From assembly GCA_001938995.1 (NCBI GenBank), contig MKZN01000009.1:62001-126000 (forward strand): a DNA stretch of 64,000 nt. Reading direction: 5' to 3'. The notes beneath the pieces are model-generated. The model did not search any database. It had not been told where the DNA came from and saw only the letters and a list, made by a program, of their open reading frames with translations. The DNA comes from Bacillus pumilus. Lineage in GTDB: Bacteria > Bacillota > Bacilli > Bacillales > Bacillaceae. Within the stretch, counting starts at the first letter, position 1; the number at the start of each line of letters is the position of its first letter. The translations under genes were made by a program, and so were the position numbers. Of the stretch, positions 30,866 through 40,980 are shown one piece after another.

Positions 30866-32065
30866 CTAATGCATTACAACCTTCTCACTAAAAACATTTT
30901 TTTTCAACAGAGTATCAAATGTTTGACGTCTATCAGCATTTGGCATATTAGTAAACGAAACCGTATTATACCAATCAATTAAACTCTGCTTCTTTTCGAT
31001 CTCTAAGTCCACAGAATCATTGAAGATAAATACACCCATTAAATAAGTTATCTGCTCCATTCGAGTAGGCTTCTTTAGATTTTCATTTTCAATAAAAGTG
31101 ATGGTTTTATCTAAATATCTAAGTGTAGTATTAATTACTTCTCGTAATTCGTTAGGTTTTAAACTAACTAAGCGAGCTTCTTTAGTGTCTGAAGGAATAG
31201 GACAGAAATTTTGGGCATGAACAGGTTGCTTTGTATAAACTTCAAAAGCAGGATTTAATGCCGCTATAGGATATGAAACTTCTGTATCTTTAGTTTTAAA
31301 TAGCTTCATTAAGTTTACCTCTGTAATTTTACCAACGAATCTATTCACATATTCAGGATAAATATCTAAACCTTGAACTAGCATTTTAGAGAACTTCATT
31401 TGAAGTTTTGAAATTTGACTGCCTGCATTATTTAAAACCTCAAACCATTCTACTTGCTCTTCTTCATTTAAGTTTTCAGCCATATTTATTACAAAGCTGT
31501 ATCCGAAAAATTTCTTCCGTACCGATAAGACAGCGTCTTTAGTAATATCACTTTTTAAATAAGAATTGCTGTTCATATAATTATAAAAAAATTCTGTGTT
31601 TTTATTTAACAATATTCCTACAGGAATTTGATAATTTTTAATAGCAGTTTTTAAAATAGTAAATTGAGCTTTACTTACATCGAAGACAATATCAGAAAAC
31701 TCTTCATCATTAATATACGCTTTATACAGACATGTAAGACGTTGTTGTCCGTCTGTTACAGAGTACTTACCGATTAAGTTACCTGTTACTAATTCTCTAT
31801 TAATAAATGTCACTTGTTCTATAGCTTTTTCAACATCTGTAATAACATTCATTGAAATAGGGGCTACAGGTGCTTTCCCCTTAAATATAAAATTATATAA
31901 ATCTACATTTTTTTGTTTTACCCATCGTAAGCCAGTTTGATACACTGGTAAAACTAAATTTTCCCCTTCAATTTCTTTACAAAGTGCCTCCATAGTTTGA
32001 GTATGAGTCTTTTGAGTTGGGTTTAAATTTGCAAATATAGTTAATTCTTTGTGTATTGTTACCAT
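30866..32065 (-). CDS. DUF262 (ParB/GmrS-like) protein
   Basis: 399 residues from ATG 32065, which has AAGGGA nine bases upstream (a start three codons earlier is too close to it). The N-terminal half has the DUF262 hallmark SVTDGQQRLTCL with DGQQR at residues 105-109, a ParB-fold nucleotide-binding motif found in GmrS/BrxU-type restriction proteins. No DUF1524 HNH nuclease part is visible, so it is a stand-alone DUF262 protein. Such genes are common in defence islands. A perfect 8-base-arm palindrome covers the region just before its ribosome site, suggesting tight (auto)regulation. Function in defence is inference. Confidence 0.72.
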   Translation of the reverse strand: MVTIHKELTIFANLNPTQKTHTQTMEALCKEIEGENLVLPVYQTGLRWVKQKNVDLYNFIFKGKAPVAPISMNVITDVEKAIEQVTFINRELVTGNLIGKYSVTDGQQRLTCLYKAYINDEEFSDIVFDVSKAQFTILKTAIKNYQIPVGILLNKNTEFFYNYMNSNSYLKSDITKDAVLSVRKKFFGYSFVINMAENLNEEEQVEWFEVLNNAGSQISKLQMKFSKMLVQGLDIYPEYVNRFVGKITEVNLMKLFKTKDTEVSYPIAALNPAFEVYTKQPVHAQNFCPIPSDTKEARLVSLKPNELREVINTTLRYLDKTITFIENENLKKPTRMEQITYLMGVFIFNDSVDLEIEKKQSLIDWYNTVSFTNMPNADRRQTFDTLLKKNVFSEKVVMH

Positions 32066-32084
32066 AAAAATCATTCCCTTACAC

Positions 32085-32102
32085 TATTTGTTAAAACAAA
32101 TA
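32085..32102. promoter_or_regulatory. Palindrome before the DUF262 gene
   Basis: TATTTGTT-AA-AACAAATA: perfect 8-base arms with a 2-base centre, ending 19 bases upstream of the chosen start codon. Typical size for an HTH dimer operator. Confidence 0.5.
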
Positions 32103-32649
32103 TATCATGCTCTAAAAGATTTGCAAACAAAATAAATAAGCTGCAGATATATTTTTTATTGAAAATCATATAGAATGCTTTTTTTATGTAGCTGCTAAGT
32201 TGAATGTATATTCAATATAATCTAGCAGCAAATTAATATATGATATATACATTAAAGATTCTCGTGTCGAATCGTATTTTACATAATACTGTGTGTAACA
32301 ATCAACTAATTACTATTTCACACCATATAACTCTGCAAAATGTTGGAATACTCCCCCACCTTTCCCCTTATAAAATATACAGCCGCTCGGCTCTACGTTC
32401 TCTCTGTTATTCTAGTCGCCCATTTGTAATCACAATCCACGCTCATTCAATATGAACCTTATCACCATATTAAAACAGAATTTTCAATATTTCTCTCTCG
32501 CAAAAGCGCTTAGTTTTACTGGCATAATAGACGTTTTAGCAGAATATAGACCTTAACGAAATCCGTATCGGTAAATAACCAATAAAATATTGCCATAACA
32601 CCTAAACCCAAAAATACCTAAATATATCCCGTTCTTAAGCTCCTTCTGT
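32103..32649. other. AT-rich gap of about 550 bases
   Basis: No supported gene. On the minus strand near 32520-32640 fragments of a hydrophobic peptide are readable in two frames (ELKNGIYLGIFGF, then MAIFYWLFTDTDF), possibly a decayed small membrane protein. Too short to call. Confidence 0.3.
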
Positions 32650-33395
32650 GCAAATTAAAGGTGACAATCATGTTACCTCTTCTCGTACCCCTACATTGTT
32701 GCAATGCTCTTTAAGAATCTTATTATACGTGAACGATGTAATTGCATTACATATTGATCTAGGAAGTAATAACCCTTCACTTCGTCTGGATGCTTATGAC
32801 TGAAACGTTTCTTTTTTGCATCTTCAAATTTCCGCATATACTTTCGTATCGTCTTACTTATGTACACCAAATACTGTTTAGACCCTTTACCATGAATCAG
32901 AATGTGTCTCGCTGAAATATCCTGCTCTCTAATGCCACAAAGCTCTGATACTCGTCCCCTGTATCAAACAACATGATTGAAATAATCTTGTCACGAATAT
33001 TCGAATACGTTTCTTCTTTCACGCCATTAATGATTCGCTTCACCTCTTCATCGTTAAACGTTACGATGACTCGCTTCTCTTCCTTCAAGCTTTTAATGCG
33101 CCTTAATGGATTCGACATTTCTTCAATAAACTCTTCATCCATCAAGTAATTTAAAAATACCTTTAGCGTTGCGATTTTGTTATTTATGGTGATTGGCTTT
33201 TCATTTCCTAGCTGCTGTCTGTTCTGAATGAACTTCTTGATATGGATTAGCTGAACATCCTCCACTTCTGAAATGCCTAGTTCATCTCTCATGAACTCCC
33301 GAACTCTTGTAAGCCCCCAGATACATCTCCTACATACTTTGGTTTTCGCCCTTGTATTTGCTGATTAAGCATAAAATCATCAATCAACTCTAAAA
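32650..33395 (-). pseudogene. Tyrosine recombinase/integrase remnant
   Basis: Readable pieces of one integrase in three frames: LIDDFMLNQQIQGRKPKYVGDV (33390-33325), then after a shift near the GGGGG at 33315 LTRVREFMRDELGISEVEDV and the SAM-like core-binding region to SIMLFDTG, then after a shift near 32957 GRVSELCGIREQDISARHI and HGKGSKQYLVYISKT. The catalytic region R-E-L is present, but the C-terminal His-Arg-Tyr part is not recoverable. It lies directly beyond the 3' end of guaA, a known island insertion point, so it probably brought in the 28.5-33.4 kb segment. No product is expected. Confidence 0.8.
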
Positions 33396-33396
33396 T

Positions 33397-33446
33397 TCAA
33401 AAAAGACCCCCTTTCATCCACAAATAGGTGAATAAAAGAGAGTCTT
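33397..33446 (-). terminator. Terminator of guaA
   Basis: Minus strand AAGACTCTCTTTTATTCACC pairs with a matching arm ending GGGGGTCTT (several G-T pairs) around a loop of about 8, then TTTTTTG. Confidence 0.75.
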
Positions 33447-33545
33447 ATTTTGAAATTGAGTTGTTGCAGGTGACTTCACAATCCATTGCGAAAATATCCT
33501 TCAACCATTGATAAAAATAAGTTTCTACCTCATAGGTCTTTTATC

Positions 33546-35087
33546 CTACTCCCACTCAATCGTAGCAGGCGGCTTACTCGTAATATCATACACCACTCGG
33601 TTAATATGCTTCACTTCATTCACAATACGTGTAGAGATCTTCTCAAGCACATCCCAAGGGATTCTTGCCCAGTCACTCGTCATCCCATCAATCGAAGTAA
33701 CAGCACGGATGCCGATTGTGTAGTCGTATGTTCTTGCGTCACCCATGACACCTACACTGCGGATGTCTGGGAGAACCGTGAAGTATTGCCAGATGTCGCG
33801 CTCAAGGCCGAAGTTGGCAATTTCTTCGCGAAGGATCGCATCAGATTCACGGACGATTTCTAGTTTTTCTTCAGAAATTTCACCTAGTACACGGATACCT
33901 AGTCCTGGACCTGGGAATGGCTGTCTCCAAACGATTTCGTCTGGGATGCCTAGCTCTGATCCTAGGGCACGTACTTCATCTTTAAATAGCGTATTCAGTG
34001 GCTCGATCAATTCGAATTGCATGTCTTCTGGAAGACCGCCTACATTGTGGTGAGATTTGATCGTTTGTGCCGTTGCTGTTCCGCTCTCAATGATGTCTGT
34101 GTAAAGTGTTCCTTGTGCTAAGTAGTCGATTCCTTTTAGCTTGTCCGATTCATCATCGAATACATAAATGAATTCGTTACCGATGATTTTACGTTTTTGC
34201 TCAGGATCAGACAAACCTTTTAGCTTGTTTAAGAAACGATCTTTTGCATCTACTTTAATGACGTTCATGTTGAAACCTTCGCTAAATGTCTTCATAACCC
34301 CTTCTGCTTCGCCTTTACGAAGAAGTCCGTGGTCAACAAAAATACATGTCAGCTGATCACCAATTGCTTTGTGGATCAATACGGCCACAACAGATGAATC
34401 AACACCGCCGCTTAGTGCGCACAATACTTGTTTGTCGCCCACTGTTTCACGGATTTTCTGCATTTCAATTTCAATGAAGTTCTCCATGGACCATTTGCCT
34501 TCGCAATCACACACACCAAAGACAAAGTTCTTCAATAGGTCATTCCCGTACTCTGAGTGACGAACTTCTGGGTGGAACTGAACGCCATAGAAGTTTTTCT
34601 CTGCTAAGCTAATCGCTGAATTTGGACAATGTGCACTTGTTGCATCCACTGTAAAGCCTTCTGGCACTTCGACAACGAGGTCACCATGGCTCATCCAAAC
34701 CACTTGCTCATTTGGAAGGTCTTTAAATAAAGCTGGTGTTCCATTAATGTGAATATCTGCTTTACCATATTCACGCTGGCTTGCTGATTCTACTTTTCCG
34801 CCAAAATAGTGAGTCATCAGCTGCATGCCGTAGCAAATGCCTAGAACCGGGATGCCTAGATCGAAAATCTTTTCGTCACAGCGGAAAGATCCTTCATCAT
34901 AAACACTGTTCGGTCCACCAGAAAGGATGATTCCTTTAGGCGCCATTTTTTTAATTTCTTCAGCAGTTATAGTGTGCGGATGAAGCTCACTGTACACACC
35001 AAATTCACGGATACGGCGTGTAATCAGTTGGTTGTACTGACTGCCGAAATCAAGAACCAAAATCATTTCATTTACTAAATTTGTCAT
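33546..35087 (-). CDS. guaA: GMP synthase (glutamine-hydrolysing)
   Basis: 513 residues, normal length. The N-terminal glutaminase domain has GICYGMQLM with the catalytic cysteine and [14 protein letters not shown]; the ATP-pyrophosphatase domain has [16 protein letters not shown]; the C-terminal dimerisation domain ends KPPATIEWE. It aminates XMP to GMP. In B. subtilis it is next to pbuG; here about 7.5 kb of accessory DNA separates them, beginning a short distance past the guaA stop. Own promoter at 35244-35272 and a leader with a terminator-like hairpin. Confidence 0.97.
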   Translation of the reverse strand: MTNLVNEMILVLDFGSQYNQLITRRIREFGVYSELHPHTITAEEIKKMAPKGIILSGGPNSVYDEGSFRCDEKIFDLGIPVLGICYGMQLMTHYFGGKVESASQREYGKADIHINGTPALFKDLPNEQVVWMSHGDLVVEVPEGFTVDATSAHCPNSAISLAEKNFYGVQFHPEVRHSEYGNDLLKNFVFGVCDCEGKWSMENFIEIEMQKIRETVGDKQVLCALSGGVDSSVVAVLIHKAIGDQLTCIFVDHGLLRKGEAEGVMKTFSEGFNMNVIKVDAKDRFLNKLKGLSDPEQKRKIIGNEFIYVFDDESDKLKGIDYLAQGTLYTDIIESGTATAQTIKSHHNVGGLPEDMQFELIEPLNTLFKDEVRALGSELGIPDEIVWRQPFPGPGLGIRVLGEISEEKLEIVRESDAILREEIANFGLERDIWQYFTVLPDIRSVGVMGDARTYDYTIGIRAVTSIDGMTSDWARIPWDVLEKISTRIVNEVKHINRVVYDITSKPPATIEWE

Positions 35088-35133
35088 GGTGTCACCTCTA
35101 TGTCCAATTTAATTTTATAAACGCACAGAAAAA

Positions 35134-35157
35134 ATGAGAGGAGAAAACCTGCTCTCA
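35134..35157 (-). terminator. Terminator-like hairpin in the guaA leader
   Basis: Minus strand TGAGAG ... CTCTCA with inner GG/CC pairing, followed by TTTTTTCTG, between the guaA promoter and its start. Either the yebA terminator displaced past the guaA promoter or an attenuator. A second hairpin, GAAGCG ... CGCTTC, lies just upstream of it. Confidence 0.5.
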
Positions 35158-35243
35158 ATGTGTGAAATCACGCTTTTGAAGCGCCCAGACTGACATCCGA
35201 ACGCTTCATTTCATGTATTTTTAGAAGGTTTTAATATTCACCT

Positions 35244-35272
35244 ATTCTAACAACAGGACGGTACGCGGTCAA
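35244..35272 (-). promoter_or_regulatory. Promoter of guaA
   Basis: Minus strand TTGACC, 17-base spacer, TAGAAT. It lies directly after the yebA stop and gives a leader of about 150 bases. Confidence 0.75.
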
Positions 35273-35274
35273 GA

Positions 35275-37476
35275 CTATCTCCTGTTTATTAAATTTTCCC
35301 ATAACTTTGCGGATTGCCGCCAAAGCGCCGACGCATCTTCTCTTCGGTAGAGCGCCCTCTCATAAAGCTGTGTAAGCTCTGACATGTGATGATCTCCATT
35401 CTGTCCATCGATCAAAGTGGCAAATTCTCTTAAAGTCATGCTTGGCTTCTTCTTTATCCCTCTTCGTTTCAGTTGCTTTAATAAAGCAGCATACGCATAG
35501 AAAAACGCATCCTCATCAGGTAATCGTTTCACCTTTCGTACAATGAAAATTGGCATCCATCTTGCCCTCAAAAGATACAGAATCCAGCCCATAATAAGAA
35601 GAAGGATCACAGCGCCTACACTATACGCCACTACCAAACCAATATTCATCATATTTCGCTTCGCTTCGGCTGCTTGTTCTTTTGGTTCAGCCGCCTGCTC
35701 TGTTTCCTGCTGCTGTGGCTGTTCAGTCGGTTGATCTTCGCTTACACGAGACTCTGACTGACCTTCTTCATTTTGATCATCTGATTCATCATTAGATACC
35801 GATTCATTTGTGAATGTTTCAGGGTTTGTGAATCCTTTCGTCGGTTCAAAAGTTACCCAACCTCGATTTGGAAAATAAACCTCCACCCATGAATGCGCAT
35901 TGTTATTCGTCACTTCATACACATTGTCCCCTTTGATCTGAGTTTCATAAAGTTGACCTGATGTATAGCCTTTTACCCACCTTGCCGGAATTCCAACCGA
36001 ACGAAGCATGACAACCATAGAGGTTGAAAAGTTATCACAATAGCCAATCATCGTATCAAATAAGAATTGATCGACATAATCTTGATTGCGGCCAGGCACT
36101 GCAACATGTTGCGTTTCATATGAAAATGCCGCAGATCCTAAGTAATCCTCAATCGCTTTTGCCTTGTCATACAGATTATCCTTTGTTTCCGTTAAGCTGT
36201 TGGCCAATGTTTTTACACGTTCTGGCAAGGAAGACGGAAGCTGTAAATATTCACGTCCCACCTCTCGATTGACCTGCTGTCTTGTCGGTACTGTGATCTT
36301 CTGTAAATCTTCAAGGATAAAGGTAGGTGATAAAAAACGGACTTGATAGTTCCCCAGGTTCTGGGGCGCGTTTTGAATAGACGGCACAATCATCTCTGTT
36401 TTGCCCATCATTTGTAGCGGAATGTTTTCCATAGGAGTCAGTTCAATCGTTCCAATCGGATAAACGGCATGATTGTACCGGTAGTCTTCCTCCATATCGA
36501 CTCTCGTTTCTTGCACCTCTGTTTTCACACGCTCTGTAAACCATCGATTCTGAATCAAATCCTCTTTCAACTGAATAGGTTTTGTCTCATCTGAAGCATC
36601 CTCCCAGCCTTTCCCCGTGTATACACTTTTCGTTTCTACACGAAAATAGGAAGGCTCTTTTCCGCTCCATTTAAATACTGGTGTGCGATCCTCACTAAAT
36701 GGTCCTCCTAGCGAAGAATCGTCAGCACTATATCCCACCTTATTCTGCCCGCCTGCGCCATCTTGATTCGTGACCGCTTTAAAAAACGGTACCGGATCTG
36801 GCCATTGCGGATCAGACTTTGGCAAAGTGGCACCGAGCGATGCTGATACGAGAACAAGCGCCAACATCGGCAAAAACCATTTAAGACGCGCTTTCTGTGA
36901 CACTCTCAAGTCTTCGGCTGAGCGTAAGCGATCGAAATACAGTAATCCCAGTAAACAAAAACCAAACACCATAATTCGAACGATGGCATAAGTCGCATCG
37001 TATGGCGTAAACGTATCAAGAATGGTGACATACACAATCGTCATGAGTAAAAAGAAAAAGATCCGTTGCTGATAGACCACCCAATAATGAAGCAAGTAGA
37101 CAAGTAGCCACAGCAATACATAAAACAACAGTGTACGGAATGAAGGATACATGTCACTCCACATCCCCATACTCATCAATGTGACATTATCCTTGATGTC
37201 GGCAAATAGAGCAGCCGGATAACTTGGCTCTGATTGATAAAAAAGGAAATACAAAGCAAGCAACATAAGTCCTGCACCAAGAGGAAGCGACACATACCAC
37301 TTCAAACGGAAGAAAGTGAACAAACAAGTAAGACCTATAAAAATGATGAAATAAGACGTATGACTTGTTTCTGTAAAATCTTGAAGCGGTCGAAGCCACT
37401 CCCAAAGCAGCAAAAATGCCACAAAATAATAGAGGAACAACTCAAAACGACTTTGCCGCTGATGAGTATGCAACAT
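35275..37476 (-). CDS. yebA: Transglutaminase-domain membrane protein YebA
   Basis: 733 residues. Five or six membrane segments occupy about residues 10-215, then DUF3488 and an extracytoplasmic transglutaminase-like domain with the catalytic region GYCDNFSTSMVVMLRSVGIPAR (cysteine), NNAHSWVEVYF (histidine) and a following aspartate-type position in WVTFEPTKG. A Q/E-rich linker (about 590-625) leads to one more membrane helix and a DUF4129-like C-terminal tail. It forms an operon with yeaD and yeaC. These TgpA-like proteins act with DUF58 and MoxR ATPase partners; substrate unknown. Confidence 0.88.
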   Translation of the reverse strand: MLHTHQRQSRFELFLYYFVAFLLLWEWLRPLQDFTETSHTSYFIIFIGLTCLFTFFRLKWYVSLPLGAGLMLLALYFLFYQSEPSYPAALFADIKDNVTLMSMGMWSDMYPSFRTLLFYVLLWLLVYLLHYWVVYQQRIFFFLLMTIVYVTILDTFTPYDATYAIVRIMVFGFCLLGLLYFDRLRSAEDLRVSQKARLKWFLPMLALVLVSASLGATLPKSDPQWPDPVPFFKAVTNQDGAGGQNKVGYSADDSSLGGPFSEDRTPVFKWSGKEPSYFRVETKSVYTGKGWEDASDETKPIQLKEDLIQNRWFTERVKTEVQETRVDMEEDYRYNHAVYPIGTIELTPMENIPLQMMGKTEMIVPSIQNAPQNLGNYQVRFLSPTFILEDLQKITVPTRQQVNREVGREYLQLPSSLPERVKTLANSLTETKDNLYDKAKAIEDYLGSAAFSYETQHVAVPGRNQDYVDQFLFDTMIGYCDNFSTSMVVMLRSVGIPARWVKGYTSGQLYETQIKGDNVYEVTNNNAHSWVEVYFPNRGWVTFEPTKGFTNPETFTNESVSNDESDDQNEEGQSESRVSEDQPTEQPQQQETEQAAEPKEQAAEAKRNMMNIGLVVAYSVGAVILLLIMGWILYLLRARWMPIFIVRKVKRLPDEDAFFYAYAALLKQLKRRGIKKKPSMTLREFATLIDGQNGDHHMSELTQLYERALYRREDASALWRQSAKLWENLINRR

Positions 37477-37485
37477 GAATGTGTA

Positions 37486-38676
37486 TCACCTCACAGTTCT
37501 TTCGTTTAGCCGGTCTTCATCTATCAGTGTGATCTTCAATCCAGAAGCTTTGAACCGGTCTACAAGCTGCTTTTCTTTTGTCGTCATTTGGTCTACGGCT
37601 CTTTTTACTAAAAGAACTGTGATGTTCTTTCGGCTTCGATGCCCAAGCAAACTGGCAGCGAGTTCTTCCTTCAAATGACCCGTTACGACATATTTTCCTG
37701 TCTGCTCGTACTCATTGGATGCCAATCGTTTATATGCTACTGCACGAGAAGGCTGATGCTGGACTTTTGTTAAATAATAGAGCATGTCGTGTAAATGTAG
37801 CTCTCCTTTATCCACTCCAAATGACTGCTGATCACCAAGCGGCACAAGACTAACCGGCACCCCTTTTTTCACCGCAGTTTGGAGAACAGAGGCTGTAATA
37901 GAAATCACCGTTTCAAAAACAACTTCATCCGTAAAATCAGCAAAGACCACAATATCTCTCGTCTGATTCTGTTCAAACTCTTTCGTCATCAGCTGGCCTC
38001 TTCTAGCCGTCGTCTTCCAGTCCACCCATGCAAAGCGGTCCCCTTGCTGATACTCTCGAACGCCCGTTGTGACATTTGTCGGTTCATTTAACCACGTTTG
38101 AACCGCTCTCTCTCCATTTTCATTGACTGAATCAGCAGATCGAACAGGCAAATCGACCATTTTCGGATAGACAAGGAGCTTTTTCTCCAATGGAATGACC
38201 ACTTCTTTTTCCACAAAACCAAACAAGTCCCCCGTTCGAATCCTGACAGCTGTCAAATGGTGCTCACCTCGCGCAACATCATTCAATCGGTAAGAAAACC
38301 GCCACGTTTTCTGAAACCAAGGAAACACCATGCGCTTCATTTCAATTTGCTCCTGTAAATGGAAGGTCACGGGCGGATCATCCTCTATAATGGCATAAAA
38401 GTACGGAAAGGGATTCGTTCGCTTTATTTCAAGGTCAATGTTCAACTCATCCCCCGCTTTTAAGCGAGTGTGTTGGAATGTTCTTTTAGCTGTCACTTGA
38501 AGCGGGATAATCGCAAACAAAAAGGCATACAACGTATATGGTAAACATGCATAAAAAAGGAACCAACTCACAAACCCGCCCTGAAACATAGCATAGCAAA
38601 AGACGATCGCTGTGAGCAGGATCACGACGAAAACACGGAACCATAATGAAACAAATAAACGGTTTCGTGATGTCAT
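37486..38676 (-). CDS. yeaD: DUF58 membrane protein YeaD
   Basis: 396 residues. Two N-terminal membrane segments (about 10-55), a beta-rich extracytoplasmic part, then the DUF58 domain with the family sequence VREYQQGDRFAWVDWKTTARRGQLMTKEF near residues 206-235 (quoted in pieces: REYQQGDRF, WVDWKTTARR). DUF58 resembles a von Willebrand factor A domain. The start overlaps the yeaC stop (ATGA). It is presumed to work with the MoxR ATPase YeaC and YebA at the membrane. Confidence 0.88.
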   Translation of the reverse strand: MTSRNRLFVSLWFRVFVVILLTAIVFCYAMFQGGFVSWFLFYACLPYTLYAFLFAIIPLQVTAKRTFQHTRLKAGDELNIDLEIKRTNPFPYFYAIIEDDPPVTFHLQEQIEMKRMVFPWFQKTWRFSYRLNDVARGEHHLTAVRIRTGDLFGFVEKEVVIPLEKKLLVYPKMVDLPVRSADSVNENGERAVQTWLNEPTNVTTGVREYQQGDRFAWVDWKTTARRGQLMTKEFEQNQTRDIVVFADFTDEVVFETVISITASVLQTAVKKGVPVSLVPLGDQQSFGVDKGELHLHDMLYYLTKVQHQPSRAVAYKRLASNEYEQTGKYVVTGHLKEELAASLLGHRSRKNITVLLVKRAVDQMTTKEKQLVDRFKASGLKITLIDEDRLNERTVR

Positions 38677-39635
38677 GGAGTCATCGACTTTTGAACTGGT
38701 ACGACAATATGCTCAAGCATATGTTGGAGCAGTGTCTCCGCCTTCTTCCCTTCATATGATGCTTCTGATGTTAAAATCATTCGATGCGGCAATGTATAAG
38801 GTACCAAATATTGCACATCATCTGGAATCACATAATCACGCTGATTTAAAAGCGCATACGCCTGGGCTGCCTTCATCAGTGCAATAGATCCCCTTGGACT
38901 TACACCTAAATAAATAGATGGATGATTCCGAGTAGCCTGGGCGATTTCAACAATATACTCTTTAATGGATACATCCACATGGACTGTCTGGACAGCTTGC
39001 TGCAAATCCCGGATCTGGTCCTTCGTCATCACAGCTTGGAGCGTATCGATCGGGGATTGTTTTTCCTGCAAGTTAAGCACTTCTAGCTCCTCCAGTAAGG
39101 TCGGATACCCCATCTGCATCTTGAATAAAAACCTGTCCATTTGGGCTTCTGGCAGCGGGTATGTGCCTTCATATTCCACTGGGTTTTGCGTTGCCATGAC
39201 AAAGAAAGGATCCGCCAAAGGCATCGTTTCGCCATCTACTGTGACAGTGCCTTCTTCCATCGCTTCAAGTAAAGCGGACTGGGTCTTAGGAGATGTCCGG
39301 TTGATCTCATCAGCCAAGATAATCTGCCCCATAATCGGTCCTTTCCGGAACTCAAACTCATTTGTCTTTTTATTATAAATCGACACACCTGTTACATCTG
39401 ATGGCAACAGGTCAGGTGTGAACTGAATTCTCTTAAAATCACAGCCAATGGATGTTGCCAAAGCACGAACCATCATCGTCTTGCCCACGCCAGGCACATC
39501 CTCTAATAGCACATGCCCTTTTGCCAAAATCGCAACAAGGCTTAACATCGCAATATCCTTTTTCCCAACCATGACTTGATTAATGTTCTCTATGATTTTT
39601 TGTACATCTGCATGCATTGGTTCATCAAATGCCAT
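38673..39635 (-). CDS. yeaC: MoxR-type AAA+ ATPase YeaC
   Basis: 320 residues from ATG 39635 (AGGAGG site; the open frame continues upstream but B. subtilis YeaC has this length). AAA_3 domain with Walker A LLEDVPGVGKTMM near residue 47, Walker B IILADEINRTSPKTQ near residue 108, sensor FVMATQNPVEYEGTYPLPEAQ. MoxR ATPases act as chaperones for vWA/DUF58 proteins, here YeaD encoded directly downstream. First gene of the yeaC-yeaD-yebA operon. Confidence 0.92.
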   Translation of the reverse strand: MAFDEPMHADVQKIIENINQVMVGKKDIAMLSLVAILAKGHVLLEDVPGVGKTMMVRALATSIGCDFKRIQFTPDLLPSDVTGVSIYNKKTNEFEFRKGPIMGQIILADEINRTSPKTQSALLEAMEEGTVTVDGETMPLADPFFVMATQNPVEYEGTYPLPEAQMDRFLFKMQMGYPTLLEELEVLNLQEKQSPIDTLQAVMTKDQIRDLQQAVQTVHVDVSIKEYIVEIAQATRNHPSIYLGVSPRGSIALMKAAQAYALLNQRDYVIPDDVQYLVPYTLPHRMILTSEASYEGKKAETLLQHMLEHIVVPVQKSMTP

Positions 39636-39725
39636 CCTGATCCTCCTATCACGTTTCTGACAATTTTCATATAGTCTCACTTTACCATACAACGTGTATT
39701 TGCTCATAGACGAAAAGAAGCCTTC

Positions 39726-40625
39726 TCACGATGGAAAAGACTTCTTCGTTTCTTTCTGCGCACATCCCGGCTCCATATGGACATGTGAGTGTAGGATATC
39801 ATGTTCTTTCTTCATTCTACGTTCAATTTCATCGGCAATATCATGGCTTTCTGAGATGTTCAAGTGCGGCTCTACCTCAACAACAACATCGACATGTACC
39901 GTACTTCCAAGATAGCGGGCCTTAATATCCTTTAAATCCCCCACACCCGGTGTCGATTCAATGGTCTCTTTATACTTTGACATATCTTTGATATGAAAAC
40001 CGTCAGTTAAGGAATGAGACGCATCTCTAAAAATGCCCCATGCAGTTTTACAAATGATTAAACCAATCACAAACGCAGCAAGCGTATCGATCCATGACAG
40101 CTGAAATTGGGAAGCAATGATTCCCACAAATGTACCGATACTGACATATGCATCTGACTTATTATCAGCAGCTGCGGCATGAAGAGCCTGGCTATTGATC
40201 CGTTTGGACAGATTGCGGTTATAAAGATAGACACCATACATCACAACAGCACTCCCTGCTGCTGTCCAAGCAGCAATCATATCAGGCGTTTGATGCTCAG
40301 ATGAGAATAGCGACCGACCTGCACTCAGCAGAACCTGAAGCCCAACAAGCATCATAATAAAGGAAGCCACAAGTGATGCAATATTTTCCGCTCTAAAATG
40401 ACCGTATGGATGATCTTCATCAGGCGGCTTCTGAGAAATACGCAGCCCAATTAACACGGCAAGCGATGCAATAATATCTGTCGTATTGTTTAATCCATCT
40501 GCCGAAAGGGCTTCTGAATGAAACGTATAGCCAATGATGAGTTTGACTACAGATAAGATCACATAGGCAATGATACTCACCCAAGCACCTGTTTCACCTT
40601 GTCTTAATTCGTTATAGCGCTCCAT
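39726..40625 (-). CDS. mneS: Cation diffusion facilitator, manganese exporter MneS/YeaB
   Basis: 299 residues from ATG 40625 with a GAGGAGG site. CDF family: about six membrane segments in the first 205 residues with the metal-site pattern HSEALSADGLNNTTD and DHPYGHFRAE, then the cytoplasmic metal-binding domain ending in a histidine-rich tail (HDILHSHVHMEPG). In B. subtilis YeaB was shown to be the manganese exporter MneS, controlled by MntR; I see no clear MntR site here. It is divergent from gabP. Confidence 0.87.
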   Translation of the reverse strand: MERYNELRQGETGAWVSIIAYVILSVVKLIIGYTFHSEALSADGLNNTTDIIASLAVLIGLRISQKPPDEDHPYGHFRAENIASLVASFIMMLVGLQVLLSAGRSLFSSEHQTPDMIAAWTAAGSAVVMYGVYLYNRNLSKRINSQALHAAAADNKSDAYVSIGTFVGIIASQFQLSWIDTLAAFVIGLIICKTAWGIFRDASHSLTDGFHIKDMSKYKETIESTPGVGDLKDIKARYLGSTVHVDVVVEVEPHLNISESHDIADEIERRMKKEHDILHSHVHMEPGCAQKETKKSFPS

Positions 40626-40770
40626 GTCAAACAGCGCCTCCTCACACATCACTTTTCTATTATTCATCTTACAAAGTGAAGCCTGTGTGGGTCTACAGCA
40701 ACATGATTCACTTACGTCAGCAAAATAGGATCAATAGAAATGTGTTGACCAAAGCAAACTTATTTTTATA

Positions 40771-40784
40771 AGGTCAATTGACCT
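40771..40784. promoter_or_regulatory. 14-base perfect palindrome between mneS and gabP
   Basis: AGGTCAATTGACCT. It is 145 bases from the mneS start and 320 from gabP. Not a PurBox or MntR site that I recognise. Confidence 0.45.
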
Positions 40785-40858
40785 CAAGACCTACTCCTAT
40801 CAACTTTTATTGCACACTCCAAAAAAATCAACTTTCCAACAAACAACCTGTCTTGGTT

Positions 40859-40873
40859 ATTTGTCAGAATATT
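40859..40873 (+). promoter_or_regulatory. CodY-like box upstream of gabP
   Basis: ATTTGTCAGAATATT has 12 of 15 matches to AATTTTCWGAAAATT. B. subtilis gabP is known to respond to CodY; the site here is by resemblance. Confidence 0.35.
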
Positions 40874-40980
40874 TTTATTTTAGGACACGACAATTATTTC
40901 CTCTTTTAACACTTCCAATAAGAATGTCCCACAAAAAGAGAGACCATAATCTCTCAAATCCTTTATACTTTTTAACATCA

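Noticed and set aside
32240-32455. 71-codon open frame in the AT-rich gap
   Set aside because: No ribosome site, unlikely amino-acid composition, no family pattern.
33400-33560. Attachment-site direct repeat at the guaA end
   Set aside because: I searched the accessory segment by eye for the last bases of guaA and found no second copy.
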